Under the pieces are notes generated by a model. It saw only the letters and a program-made list of their open reading frames with translations. It searched no databases and had not been told where the DNA came from. A stretch of DNA of 64,000 nucleotides, from contig JBAZYX010000005.1 in the NCBI GenBank assembly GCA_041659105.1, positions 10,666 to 74,665 on the forward strand. The letters are read 5' to 3'. The position numbers and the translations under genes were made by a program. Below, one piece after another: positions 8,490-17,495 of this stretch. Source of the DNA: CAIUKV01 sp041659105 (GTDB lineage: Bacteria; Actinomycetota; Acidimicrobiia; IMCC26256; PALSA-555). Within the stretch, counting starts at the first letter, position 1. Each line of letters starts with the position of its first letter.

Positions 8490-10883
8490 CTACTCGCCCG
8501 CGGTCGATCCTTCCGGCAGACCGTGCTCTTCCATGATCTCCTCGAGGATCTCGGACTCCTCACCGAACCCGCCGCCCTTGCGCTTCGAGAACGCGATCGC
8601 GACGAGCACGATCACCAGCGAGACGCCGGCGATGGCGAAGCGGGGACCGTCGTCGTTGCGCAGGCTGATCACCGCAGGGAGGATCAGCAGCGACACGAGG
8701 TTCATCACCTTGATCAGCGGGTTGAGCGCCGGGCCGGCGGTGTCCTTGAACGGGTCGCCCACGGTGTCACCGATGACGGCCGCCTTGTGGGCCTCCGAGC
8801 CCTTGCCACCTTCGTGCCCGTCCTCGATGTACTTCTTCGCGTTGTCCCACGCGCCACCCGAGTTGGACAGGAAGTTGGCCATGAGCTGGCCGGTGAGGAT
8901 CACCGCGGCGAGGAACGCGCCGAGGGCGAGATAGCCCAAGCCGAACCCGATGATGAGCGGCGTCAGGACCGCCAGCAGCGCCGGTGTCGTGAGCTCACGC
9001 AGCGACGCCTTCGTGCAGATGTCGATGACGGGGCCGTAGTCGGGCCGCTTCTCCCCGCTCATGATCTTGCCGTCGGCGAACTGCCGGCGGACCTCCTGCA
9101 CGACCGTTCCCGCGGTACGACCGACCGCCCGGATCGCGAGGGCGCTGAACAGGAACGCGATCGAGCCACCGATCAGCAGGCCGATGAAGGTCTTCGGGTC
9201 GGCGACGTTGATCTGGGTCTTCGGGTTCGTGAAGAGCGCCGAGCCCTCGGCCAGCTTCCCGGTGATCGCGTCCTTCAGCTTCAGCTCGCCGCCGATGGTC
9301 TCGATGTAGGACGCGAACAGGGCGACCGCCGCAATGACGGCCGAGCCGATGGCGAAGCCCTTGGTGACGGCCTTGGTGGTGTTGCCCACCGCGTCCAGGC
9401 TCACCATGATGCGCTCCGGCTCACCCTCGAACTCGCCGGACATCTCGGCGATGCCGGCCGCGTTGTCGGCCACCGGGCCGAAGGTGTCTTCCGACACCAC
9501 CACGCCCGTGGTGGCGAGCATGCCGAGGCCGCTCAGCGCCACGAGATAGAAGGAGAACTGGATGTTGCCGCCGCCCAGGGCGATGGCCGCACCGATGGCG
9601 ATGGCGATGGCGACGATGGCCCACACCGTGGACTCGAGGCCGGAGCTGATGCCGGACAGCACCGTGGTGGCCGGGCCGGTGCGGGCCGACTCGGCGATCT
9701 CCCGGACGGGAGCGCGCTCGGTCGAGGTGAAGTACTCCGTGAGGTGGCTCACCACCTGCGCGAGCACGAGGCCGATGACGACGGCGCCGAAGACCTTCCA
9801 GCCCGCGTTCGTGGTCTTGCCCGCGTCCGTCTCGTTGCCGACGTAGAGCATCGCCACCGCGAACGTCCCCAGGACGGTCAGGGCACCGGCGGTCATGAAG
9901 CCGCGGTTGATCGGCGCCATGGCCGACTTGTCCTTGTCGGTCGCGCGCACGGCGAACACGCCGACGATCGACGCGAGCACGCCGATCGCCCGGGCGATCA
10001 GCGGGAAGATGAGCCCGAGGGCCGGGTTCATGCCGATCGACCGGAACGCGGCGACGCCGAGGATGATCGAGGCGACGAGGGTCACCTCGTAGCTCTCGAA
10101 GAGGTCGGCGGCCATGCCGGCGCAGTCGCCGACGTTGTCGCCCACGTTGTCTGCGATCGTGGCGGGGTTGCGGGGATCGTCCTCGGGGATGCCCTGCTCC
10201 ACCTTGCCGACGAGGTCGGCGCCGACATCGGCGGCCTTGGTGAAGATGCCACCGCCCACTCGCATGAACAGGGCGATGAGCGAGCCGCCGAAGCCGAACC
10301 CGATGAGGATGGCCGAGGCGGTGTTCTGGAAGATCATGATGATGATCGTGGCGCCGATCAGCCCGAGGCCGACCGTGAACATGCCGGCCACGCCACCGGT
10401 GCGGAACGCCACCTTGAGCGCGCCCTTGAGCGATCCGTTGCGGGCCGCCGCCGCGGTGCGGACGTTGCCCCGCACGGCCAGCGACATGCCGATGAACCCG
10501 ACCAGTGCCGACAGGACCGCGCCGGCGACGAAGGCGAGCGTGCGGTACAGGCCCGACTCGCCTCGGCCGAGCGCGATCGCTGCGTTGGGCTTGACCACCT
10601 CGACCGAGGTGGCGAACACGAGGATCGCCACGGGCACCATGATGATCGCGATCGTCTTGAACTGCCGCTTCAGGTAGGCCATCGCGCCTTCCTGGATGGC
10701 GGCGGCGATCTCGATCATCTTCGGCGTGCCCTGGTCGGCCGCGAGCACGCCGCGCACGAGCACCAAGCCGACGACGAGCGCCAGGACCGCGGTGGCGGCA
10801 CAGAAGATCAGCCAGTACCACTCGGTCGACGTCAGCTCGAAGCTCTGGTACCCGCCCTCCGCCGCGAGGATGAGGCTCTGCAT
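8490..10883 (-). CDS. hppA: membrane-bound proton-translocating pyrophosphatase
   Basis: Couples hydrolysis of pyrophosphate to proton export across the cytoplasmic membrane. The 797-residue, roughly 16-helix protein has the family's catalytic motifs, including FTKAADVGADLVGKVE and NPATIADNVGDNVGDCAGMA. The segment GNTTKA carries lysine at about residue 504, where potassium-dependent enzymes have alanine, so this should be the potassium-independent H+ type. ATG at 10883 is preferred over an upstream in-frame start because AAGGAG lies ten bases before it. Confidence 0.95.
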   Translation of the reverse strand: MQSLILAAEGGYQSFELTSTEWYWLIFCAATAVLALVVGLVLVRGVLAADQGTPKMIEIAAAIQEGAMAYLKRQFKTIAIIMVPVAILVFATSVEVVKPNAAIALGRGESGLYRTLAFVAGAVLSALVGFIGMSLAVRGNVRTAAAARNGSLKGALKVAFRTGGVAGMFTVGLGLIGATIIIMIFQNTASAILIGFGFGGSLIALFMRVGGGIFTKAADVGADLVGKVEQGIPEDDPRNPATIADNVGDNVGDCAGMAADLFESYEVTLVASIILGVAAFRSIGMNPALGLIFPLIARAIGVLASIVGVFAVRATDKDKSAMAPINRGFMTAGALTVLGTFAVAMLYVGNETDAGKTTNAGWKVFGAVVIGLVLAQVVSHLTEYFTSTERAPVREIAESARTGPATTVLSGISSGLESTVWAIVAIAIAIGAAIALGGGNIQFSFYLVALSGLGMLATTGVVVSEDTFGPVADNAAGIAEMSGEFEGEPERIMVSLDAVGNTTKAVTKGFAIGSAVIAAVALFASYIETIGGELKLKDAITGKLAEGSALFTNPKTQINVADPKTFIGLLIGGSIAFLFSALAIRAVGRTAGTVVQEVRRQFADGKIMSGEKRPDYGPVIDICTKASLRELTTPALLAVLTPLIIGFGLGYLALGAFLAAVILTGQLMANFLSNSGGAWDNAKKYIEDGHEGGKGSEAHKAAVIGDTVGDPFKDTAGPALNPLIKVMNLVSLLILPAVISLRNDDGPRFAIAGVSLVIVLVAIAFSKRKGGGFGEESEILEEIMEEHGLPEGSTAGE

Positions 10884-11101
10884 CCGGTGCTCGCTCCTTG
10901 TCTCGGCCGCGACCGCCCACATCCGGGATCTCCGGCGAGGTGGTCAGGGCCCCCTTGAAGGCGCTCCCCCGGCACCGGGGGGTTCCCGGTTCCGGCGGAC
11001 GCGCGCGCTCTGTCGCCCGGTCTGGGCGCGGCGGGCACGCTATGGGGGGCGACCCCCGAAAGTCCAATTGTCCGAGGGCCCATTGGGGGCGATTTGCGCA
11101 G
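10884..11101. other. intergenic region with two short GC hairpins
   Basis: This stretch lies downstream of the KimA-like gene and upstream of hppA, both on the minus strand. It contains CCCCCGGCACCGGGGG (10966-10981) and GGGGG-CGA-CCCCC (11045-11057), either of which could end transcription of the transporter gene. No coding frame is supported. Confidence 0.4.
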
Positions 11102-12949
11102 CTATTCCGTGTGGTACGGGACCGAGGTGACGACGATGCCCTTGCGGAACAGGAGGCGGCCCTTGAGGATCAGGGCGCTCTGGTTGTGGAGGATGTGCTG
11201 CCACCAGTGGCTCACCACGAACTCGGGGATGAGCACGGTGATGATGTCGTTGTCGTAGCGGGCCTCGAGCTCGTCGACGAAGCGCAGAACCGGCCGGGTG
11301 AGCTCGCGGTAGGGCGAGTAGACGGTCTCGAGCTGGATGTCGAGGTCGAACTCCCGCCACTGGTTCTCGATCTGCTCTTGCTCCTCCTCGTCGGTCACGA
11401 CGCTGACCGCCAGGAGGTTGTTCGGGTTGAGCGACTTCGCGTACGCGAGGGCGTCGAGCACGCCGCGGTGGACCCGGCCCACGAGCACGATCACGGTGTG
11501 GTTCATCCGCCGGGGCCGGAACCCGGGCTCCACGTACAGCGTCTTCTCGATGCGCGCGTAGTGACGGTGGATCCCCCGGAACAGGAGGATGATGAACGGG
11601 ATCACCACGATCGGCACCCACGCGCCGCTCGAGAACTTCGTGATGGCCACGATGAGGAGCACGATGAGGGTGGCGACAGAACCGATGCCGTTCACCGCGG
11701 CGCCGAACTTCCACCCGGGCTCGCGCTCCTTCTGGTGGTGGCGCACCATGCCGGCCTGGGAGAGCGTGAACGAGGTGAACACGCCGACCGCGTAGAGCGG
11801 GATCAGCGCGTTGGTGACGCCCCCGAACGCGATGAGGAGCAAGGCCGCGGCGCCGGCCAGGAAGATCACGCCGTTGGAGAACACGAGGCGGTCGCCGCGG
11901 TTCGCGAGCTGCCGCGGCAGGTAGCCGTCGCGGGCGATGATCGACGAGAGTCGTGGGAAGTCCGCGTAGGCGGTGTTGGCCGCGAGGGTCAGGATGAGCG
12001 CGGTGGCTACCTGGAGCACGAAGAAGATCGCGCCGTTGCCGAAGATCAGCAGGCCCATCTGGGCGATCACCGTCTGCTTCTCGCTCGGGTAGGGCTGGAG
12101 GTGGTGCGCGAGCATCGACACCCCGAAGAACAGGGTTCCGAGGATGACGGCCATCCAGACGAGCGTGTTGGCCGCGTTCTTCGACTCCGGACGGCGGAAC
12201 GCGGGCACCCCGTTCGAGATCGCCTCCACCCCGGTGAGCGCGACCGCGCCGGACGAGAAGCCCTTGAGGATGAGGAACAGGCTCAACGACCCGCCGGTGA
12301 CCGCGCCGTCCCACCCCGGATCGTTCAGGGGGACGTGGCCGGGGTCGTTCCCGAAGAAGATCCGGAAGAGCCCGTAGAACACGAGCGCCGACAGCATCCC
12401 GATGTAGAGGTACGTGGGGAACGAGAAGAGCTTCCCCGACTCCTTGATGCCGCGCAGGTTCGCGACCGTGATGAGGGCGATGAAGCCGAGGCCGAGCAGC
12501 ACCCGGTGCTGCTCCAGGCTGTGGAACGTGGGGATCGAGATGATCGCGGCGACACCGGCGGAGATCGACACCGCGACGGTGAGGATGTAGTCGACGAGCA
12601 ACGACGCGCCGGCCACGAGCGACGGCATCTCACCCAGGTTCTCGCGGCTCACCACGTAGCTGCCGCCGCCGCTCGGATAGGAGAAGATCGTCTGGCGGTA
12701 CGAGAACGCGACGATCGTGAGCAACGTCGCGACGGCGATCGCGATGGGGATCAGCGTGTTGAGCCCGAGCGCGAGGCTCGACGTGCCCAACGCGGTGACG
12801 AAGAGGATCTCCTCCGTCGCGTACGCCGTGGAGGAGATGGCGTCGGACGAGAACACCGCCAGTGCGATGGTCTTGGGGATGCGCTGGTGCTCTTGCTCGG
12901 TCGTAGCCAACGGGCGACCCACGAGCAGCCGCTTGACCGTTTCCAGCAT
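11102..12949 (-). CDS. APC-superfamily transporter, KimA-like (probable potassium importer)
   Basis: A 615-residue protein with about twelve membrane helices and a cytoplasmic C-terminal domain of roughly 150 residues. It opens with IPKTIALAVFSSDAISSTAY and carries SYRQTIFSYPSGGGSYVVSR, both resembling the KimA/YdaO branch of the APC superfamily, high-affinity K+/H+ symporters. Length matches KimA. The divergent neighbours are two TrkA proteins, which supports a potassium role; an amino-acid substrate cannot be excluded. ATG at 12949 follows a GGGGAGAGG ribosome site. Confidence 0.78.
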   Translation of the reverse strand: MLETVKRLLVGRPLATTEQEHQRIPKTIALAVFSSDAISSTAYATEEILFVTALGTSSLALGLNTLIPIAIAVATLLTIVAFSYRQTIFSYPSGGGSYVVSRENLGEMPSLVAGASLLVDYILTVAVSISAGVAAIISIPTFHSLEQHRVLLGLGFIALITVANLRGIKESGKLFSFPTYLYIGMLSALVFYGLFRIFFGNDPGHVPLNDPGWDGAVTGGSLSLFLILKGFSSGAVALTGVEAISNGVPAFRRPESKNAANTLVWMAVILGTLFFGVSMLAHHLQPYPSEKQTVIAQMGLLIFGNGAIFFVLQVATALILTLAANTAYADFPRLSSIIARDGYLPRQLANRGDRLVFSNGVIFLAGAAALLLIAFGGVTNALIPLYAVGVFTSFTLSQAGMVRHHQKEREPGWKFGAAVNGIGSVATLIVLLIVAITKFSSGAWVPIVVIPFIILLFRGIHRHYARIEKTLYVEPGFRPRRMNHTVIVLVGRVHRGVLDALAYAKSLNPNNLLAVSVVTDEEEQEQIENQWREFDLDIQLETVYSPYRELTRPVLRFVDELEARYDNDIITVLIPEFVVSHWWQHILHNQSALILKGRLLFRKGIVVTSVPYHTE

Positions 12950-13109
12950 TGCCTCTCCCCACCGGTTCCCGCGGCCGAATCGCCGCCCCACTCTGCCACC
13001 GTCTCCCCATCGCGCACGACCTCGGCAACCCGAGGTGCGCTTCAGGGTCGGGCTCGTTGCAGGCAGCGCGGGGAACCCCGTTAGCATCCCGGCGTCCGAG
13101 GAGGGTGCT

Positions 13110-13772
13110 GTGCACGTCGTCGTCGTGGGATGCGGTCGGGTGGGAACCGAGCTCTCGAGCCTGCTCGAGAAGGCCGATCACACCGTGGCCATCATCGACA
13201 AGAACCCCCGTGCGTTCCGGCGGTTGCCGCCGGGCTTCAACGGCCGCACCATCGTCGGGCTCGGCTTCGACCGCGACGACCTCACCGAGGCCGGCATCGA
13301 GGGCGCCGGCGCCCTCGCCGCCGTGACCAACGGCGACAACACCAACATCCTCACGGCCCGCATCGCGCGCGAGAACTTCGGCATCGAACGCGTCGTCGCG
13401 CGCATCTACGACCCGCGGCGTGCCGTGATCTACCAGCGCCTCGGGATCCCCACCGTCGCGACGGTGTCGTGGACCACCGACCAGGTGCTGCGCCGCCTCC
13501 TGCCGAGCACCGAGCAGCCCCACGACTGGGTGGACGCGAGCGGCAAGGTGTGCCTGCTCGAGTTCAACTTGCCCGCCACGTGGGCGGGGAAGAAGCTCGC
13601 CGAGCTGAACGAGCCGGGCAAGTTCTGGCTCACCGCGGTCTCGCGCCTCGGCGGAGCCCAGATCGTGTCGCCCACCGTGATGGGCCAGGAGGGTGACGTC
13701 CTGCTGTTCGTCTCCGACGTCAACGCCCTCGACGACCTCCGCCACCGTCTCGACCAAGGACCGGATCACTGA
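13110..13772 (+). CDS. trkA: TrkA-family potassium uptake regulator (first copy)
   Basis: A 220-residue cytosolic regulatory protein. It has an RCK/TrkA-N Rossmann domain (VVVVGCGRVGTELSSLLEKA, with the acidic residue of the NAD-binding strand in VAIIDKN) and a C-terminal TrkA-C domain. It gates a membrane K+ transporter in response to NAD(H). GTG at 13110 is preceded by GAGGAGGG, and TAGCAT at 13082-13087 could be the -10. It is divergent from the KimA-like gene and overlaps the second trkA by one base. Confidence 0.9.
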   Translation: MHVVVVGCGRVGTELSSLLEKADHTVAIIDKNPRAFRRLPPGFNGRTIVGLGFDRDDLTEAGIEGAGALAAVTNGDNTNILTARIARENFGIERVVARIYDPRRAVIYQRLGIPTVATVSWTTDQVLRRLLPSTEQPHDWVDASGKVCLLEFNLPATWAGKKLAELNEPGKFWLTAVSRLGGAQIVSPTVMGQEGDVLLFVSDVNALDDLRHRLDQGPDH

Positions 13773-14434
13773 TGCGCGTCGCGATCGCCGGAGCCGGCAA
13801 CGTCGGTTCGTTCATCGCCAACGACCTCTTCGCCGCCGGTCACGAGGTGCTCCTCATCGAGCAGCAGGCCGAGATCCGCGAGCGCGCCGAGGTGGCCGAA
13901 GGCGTCGAGTGGTACATCGCCGACGCGTGCGAGGTCACGTCGCTCGCCGACGCCGGCCTCGACCGCTGCGACGTCGTGGTCGCGGCCACCGGCGACGACG
14001 AGGACAACCTCGTCGTGTCGCTGCTGGCGAAGTCGGAGTTCGCGGTACCGCGCGTGATCGCACGGGTCAACCACCCGCAGAACGAGTGGCTCTTCAACGA
14101 GAACTGGGGCGTCGACCTCTACGTGTCGACCCCGCACCTCATCACTGCGCTCGTGGAAGAGGCGGTCACGGTCGGACGGCTCGTGCGGATCCTCCAGTTC
14201 GAGGGCGGCAACGTCCGCCTGGTGGAGGTCACGCTCGCCGACGACTCGCCCGTGATCGACAAGGCCATCCACGAGATCGCCGTCCCGCGTGATGCCACGA
14301 TCGTCGCGGTCGTGCGCCAGGAGCACGTGGTGATGCCCCGCGGCGACACCGTGTTCGAGTCGCGCGACGAAGTGCTCGCCCTCGTCACCCCCGAGTCCGA
14401 AGAGGCGATGCGCCGGATCCTCACCGGCACCTGA
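13772..14434 (+). CDS. trkA: TrkA-family potassium uptake regulator (second copy)
   Basis: A second 220-residue RCK protein: VAIAGAGNVGSFIANDLFAA (NAD-binding loop), VLLIEQQAE, then a TrkA-C domain ending in VLALVTPESEE. Its ATG overlaps the stop of the first copy (TGATG), so the two are made together and probably form a heteromeric ring. Tandem trkA genes of this kind are known in actinobacteria (ceoB/ceoC in mycobacteria). No TrkH/TrkG membrane subunit lies nearby; the divergent KimA-like permease is the obvious candidate partner. Confidence 0.9.
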   Translation: MRVAIAGAGNVGSFIANDLFAAGHEVLLIEQQAEIRERAEVAEGVEWYIADACEVTSLADAGLDRCDVVVAATGDDEDNLVVSLLAKSEFAVPRVIARVNHPQNEWLFNENWGVDLYVSTPHLITALVEEAVTVGRLVRILQFEGGNVRLVEVTLADDSPVIDKAIHEIAVPRDATIVAVVRQEHVVMPRGDTVFESRDEVLALVTPESEEAMRRILTGT

Positions 14435-14459
14435 CCCGTGCCCGGCCCGGCCGGGCCAG

Positions 14460-14822
14460 TCAGCCGAGGAACGTGTAATCGGGGTTGTAGATCAACAGCT
14501 GCTTGCCGCTGCGGGCGGCCGTGCCGCTGACGGAGATCTTCCGGCCCGGGGCCATCCCGGCGATCTTGCGCCGCCCGAGGAACACTGCGGTGGCCGAGGC
14601 CTGGCCGTCGGAGAACGTCACCTCGAGTGCCGGCGCGCCCGCCCGGGGCACGATCCGGACCGACCGCACCTCGCCGCCCGTGGACACGCGGCGGCGGGGC
14701 TCGACCCGGCTGATCGGGGTGAATCCCCGCGCCTGGCAGAACTCGGACAGCTCCTCGCGGTCGAGCTGGTCGACCGGGGTGGTGAGTCGGTGCACGGCCT
14801 TGCGGAACGCCACGCGGGCCAC
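14460..14822 (-). CDS. OB-fold nucleic-acid-binding-type protein
   Basis: A 120-residue protein with an N-terminal helical part (VDQLDREELSEFCQARGFTPI) and an OB-like beta region (SVRIVPRAGAPALEVTFSDGQ, then AVFLGRRKIAGMAPGRKISV). Small OB-fold proteins of this type are found beside trkA pairs in many actinobacteria, including mycobacteria, so the neighbourhood is conserved. Function unknown; single-stranded nucleic-acid binding is suggested only by fold. It is convergent with the second trkA. Confidence 0.75.
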   Translation of the reverse strand: MARVAFRKAVHRLTTPVDQLDREELSEFCQARGFTPISRVEPRRRVSTGGEVRSVRIVPRAGAPALEVTFSDGQASATAVFLGRRKIAGMAPGRKISVSGTAARSGKQLLIYNPDYTFLG

Positions 14823-14879
14823 GCTAGCGCCGGGAGGGGTGACACCAAACCTCGGGGACCGACTCGTACTCTGACCGCC

Positions 14880-15569
14880 ATGCCCGAGTCGAAGACCAGG
14901 GTGTCGCGCGTCCGACGCGCGGCACTTCTCGCGTTCGCCGCGGCCACGATGGTCGCCGTCGGCGTCACGGCCTCCCCCGCCGGCGCCGCCAAGAAGCCGA
15001 AGCCCGTCGTGAAGATGAGCGCCGGCGACCTCACCGTCTACAAGGTCGGCAACGACCCGCAGGCGCTCCCCGACGACGTGCGCGACCAGGTGATGGCGAC
15101 GTTGCTCGGCTACGTGAACGCCGCCACCGTCAAGCCGCTGCAGACCGGATCGGCCGACCCGACGGCGTTGTCCGCCGCGCTCGCTCCCTCGGTCGCCGCG
15201 CGCCTCACCGGCCCCGACCGCACGGTGCTGCTCGACGAGGGGCTGCCGAAGTCGGTCTCGAAGATCGTCGTGAACGCCGCGCCCGTGAAGCTCACCGGCC
15301 TCGCCGACGGCGACGGCAAGGTCGTGGTGGTGACCGCCAACCTCGACGCCACGACCACCACGAAGACGGCCAAGGGCAAGATGTCCATCAAGCGCAACGG
15401 CGAGCTCGTGCTCACCCCGGCCGACGGCACCTGGAAGATCAGCGGGTACACGCTGTTCGTCGACCGCCTCGGCAAGGGCCTGGGCCCGACGACGACCGCC
15501 ACGACCACACCCGTCACCCCCGGCGCGGCCACCGCGCCGGCCGCGACCCCGGGGTCGGTGGCCAAGTGA
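14880..15569 (+). CDS. secreted protein, operon partner of LCP protein
   Basis: A 229-residue exported protein with a signal peptide ending near PAGAA (residue about 30). The mature domain ends in GTWKISGYTLFVDR, reminiscent of NTF2-like or Mce-associated folds, followed by a Thr/Pro/Ala-rich tail. Function unknown. ATG at 14880 is preceded at seven bases by TACTCT (14867-14872), a -10-like hexamer, and no ribosome site is seen, so the mRNA may be nearly leaderless. It overlaps the LCP gene by TGATG. Confidence 0.65.
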   Translation: MPESKTRVSRVRRAALLAFAAATMVAVGVTASPAGAAKKPKPVVKMSAGDLTVYKVGNDPQALPDDVRDQVMATLLGYVNAATVKPLQTGSADPTALSAALAPSVAARLTGPDRTVLLDEGLPKSVSKIVVNAAPVKLTGLADGDGKVVVVTANLDATTTTKTAKGKMSIKRNGELVLTPADGTWKISGYTLFVDRLGKGLGPTTTATTTPVTPGAATAPAATPGSVAK

Positions 15570-16477
15570 TGCGCAACCCGATCGTCCGACTGCTCGTGAT
15601 CATCCCGCTCACCGGCCTCCTGCTCGCCGGCGCGCTCACCGCCGCGTGGCTCGCGCTCGGTGCACCGCAGCCCGCCCACGCCGCCACGTGGTTCACCGTG
15701 CACCGGGTGGAATCGGCCGCGAGCTTCACCGAGGCGCCCGACGCGCCCTTCTACGTGCTCGTGCTCGGCAACGACGGCCGCACCGATGCCGACCCCGGCC
15801 TCGGCGACGCCATGCACGTGATCGGCGTGAACCCCGCCACCGGCGACGCGAGCATGATCGACGTCCCCCGCGACACCGAAGCGCCGAGCGGCGGGAAGAT
15901 CAACGCGTTCCACGCGACCGGCGGGCTGCCCGCGACGGTCGACCAGCTCGACCGCATGATGGGCATCAACATCTCGTACGCGATCACCACGAACTTCCCC
16001 GGGTTCGTCGCGATGGTCAACGAGATCGGCGGCGTGAACATCGAGGTCACGGAGCCGATGTTCGACCACGACTCCGGCACCGAGTTCGCACCGGGCACGT
16101 ACACGATGCTGGGCGACTCGCTGCTCGCGTACAGCCGTGACCGCAAGAGCTACCCGGCCGAGGGCGACCGCCAGCGCACCGTGAACCAGGGCAAGGCGAT
16201 CATCGCCGCGCTGTCCACGCTGCGGGGCCAGAACCCCGGCGCCGCGGGCACCGCGCGGCTCGTGTCGATCCTGGCCCGCCACGTGCGTACGGACAACATG
16301 GACCTGACCCAGATGTACGACCTCGGTCGCCTGGCCCTGTCGCTCGACCCCGCGCGGATCAAGAACGTGGTGGTCCCGACGGGTGCTTCCGGCAACGGCA
16401 CGAACCTCGCGCTCACTCCCGCCGCGCGCGACCTGTTCGCCGACTTCGCCGACGACGCGATCCTCCAGAGCCACTGA
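15569..16477 (+). CDS. LytR-CpsA-Psr (LCP) family protein
   Basis: A membrane-anchored phosphotransferase of the family that attaches glycopolymers to peptidoglycan outside the cell. It has one N-terminal membrane segment (residues about 7-30) and the LCP core: VLVLGNDGRTDADPGLGDAM, SMIDVPRDTE (substrate-binding Arg/Asp), KINAFHATGG and SRDRKSYPAEGDRQRTVNQG. ATG at 15569 overlaps the stop of the upstream secreted protein; GTG at 15566 is also possible. It is convergent with the Tad pilus operon. Confidence 0.9.
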   Translation: MRNPIVRLLVIIPLTGLLLAGALTAAWLALGAPQPAHAATWFTVHRVESAASFTEAPDAPFYVLVLGNDGRTDADPGLGDAMHVIGVNPATGDASMIDVPRDTEAPSGGKINAFHATGGLPATVDQLDRMMGINISYAITTNFPGFVAMVNEIGGVNIEVTEPMFDHDSGTEFAPGTYTMLGDSLLAYSRDRKSYPAEGDRQRTVNQGKAIIAALSTLRGQNPGAAGTARLVSILARHVRTDNMDLTQMYDLGRLALSLDPARIKNVVVPTGASGNGTNLALTPAARDLFADFADDAILQSH

Positions 16478-16503
16478 CCCGACGCGCCCAGCGCGCGTTG
16501 CCG

Positions 16504-16878
16504 TCAGGGAGCGGGGACCACGAGGCCGCGCACCTCGGCGCTCGCGCTGACCCGAGCGACGCGGCCGACCACCGGGACATCGACCTCGACGGTCGCGACC
16601 ACGACCGGCCCTGCACACTCGCAATCGACCAGCCGGGCGCCGTTGTCGGCGGCGGTTGCCCCGGCATCGCTCACGGCCTGCTCCGCCGTCGCACCCAGCG
16701 CGAGCGCGTCGGCAGCCGCCAGCGCCGCGGCATCGGCCGCGGTCTCGGCCCGGGCCCGGCCGAGCAACGCCGCGCCGACCCGGGCTGCTCCGAGCATCAG
16801 CACCATCCCCACGACGAACACCGCGAGCATGCCCACCGCCATGGAGCCGCGCTCGGCCCGGCGGGCCGTCACGCTCAC
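16504..16878 (-). CDS. TadE-like minor pseudopilin (last gene of Tad operon)
   Basis: A 124-residue protein with one hydrophobic segment (GSMAVGMLAVFVVGMVLMLG) followed by ETAADAAALAAADALA, matching the helicase/secretion-neighbourhood TadE-like family found at the end of actinobacterial Tad operons. It is probably a minor pilin or prepilin-like export component. The GTG start overlaps the stop of the preceding tadE-type gene. Confidence 0.78.
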   Translation of the reverse strand: MSVTARRAERGSMAVGMLAVFVVGMVLMLGAARVGAALLGRARAETAADAAALAAADALALGATAEQAVSDAGATAADNGARLVDCECAGPVVVATVEVDVPVVGRVARVSASAEVRGLVVPAP

Positions 16879-17261
16879 CGCTCCACCCGCATCACCGCGC
16901 GACTCCGGAGCACCGGATCGGGGAACAGGACACCGACCAGCGGGACGTCGGTGACCGAACGGTACGAGACCTCGACCGAGATCGGCTCGCCCACGGCGGG
17001 ACGGGACGAGACCTCCACGTCCGCGCCCGGCAAGGTGCGGCGAGCCGCCGCGACCGCGCGATCGGGGTCGGGATCGACGCTCGCCTCCCGCACCGCCTCA
17101 CGGGCGGCGTGGGTGACCGCCAGGTGGTCCCGCACCAGCAGGCCCACCTGGATCACCGCCAGCATCGCCATGATCAGCAGCGGCAGGACGAGCGCGAACT
17201 CGACCGTCGCCTGGCCGGGCTCCCCGCGTGTGCGGAGAGCCCGGCCCTGCGACTGGATCAC
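16875..17261 (-). CDS. TadE-family pseudopilin
   Basis: A 128-residue TadE domain protein. The N-terminal GQATVEFALVLPLLIMAMLA is the classic TadE/Flp-like hydrophobic helix with a conserved Glu after the processing site. GTG at 17261 overlaps the stop of the upstream pilin gene (GTGA); an in-frame upstream extension lies inside that gene and is not used. Predicted to be a minor pilin of the Tad/Flp apparatus. Confidence 0.85.
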   Translation of the reverse strand: MIQSQGRALRTRGEPGQATVEFALVLPLLIMAMLAVIQVGLLVRDHLAVTHAAREAVREASVDPDPDRAVAAARRTLPGADVEVSSRPAVGEPISVEVSYRSVTDVPLVGVLFPDPVLRSRAVMRVER

Positions 17262-17485
17262 GGGAGGATCTTCCCGACCACCTCGTCGAAGAGCTTGCCG
17301 ATCGCGTGGCTGTTCGTGGCCCACGCGATGAGCAGCGTGCCCACCGTCGCGGCACCCAGGATCACCAGCGCGTACTCCGCCGTCGTCTGACCGGCGGCGT
17401 CGGCCGCTCGCCGGGCCAGCCGCCCGACGACGCGCTCACGCAGGTCGTGGGTCATCACGTGTGTCCGTGCCAACAGTGTTGTCAT
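17258..17485 (-). CDS. Flp-type major pilin (DUF4244)
   Basis: A 75-residue small pilin. The hydrophobic core GQTTAEYALVILGAATVGTL contains the prepilin-like Gly...Glu-Tyr pattern, and the C-terminus HAIGKLFDEVVGKILP is short, as in DUF4244/Flp proteins. ATG at 17485 lies five bases after GAGGAGG, the strongest ribosome site in the operon, which fits a highly translated structural subunit. No prepilin peptidase gene is present in the cluster. Confidence 0.83.
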   Translation of the reverse strand: MTTLLARTHVMTHDLRERVVGRLARRAADAAGQTTAEYALVILGAATVGTLLIAWATNSHAIGKLFDEVVGKILP

Positions 17486-17495
17486 CACACCCTCC

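Noticed and set aside
12950..13109. c-di-AMP (ydaO) riboswitch upstream of the KimA-like gene
   Set aside because: Bacillus kimA has one, but I found none of the conserved core in the 160-bp divergent region, which also has to hold the trkA promoter.
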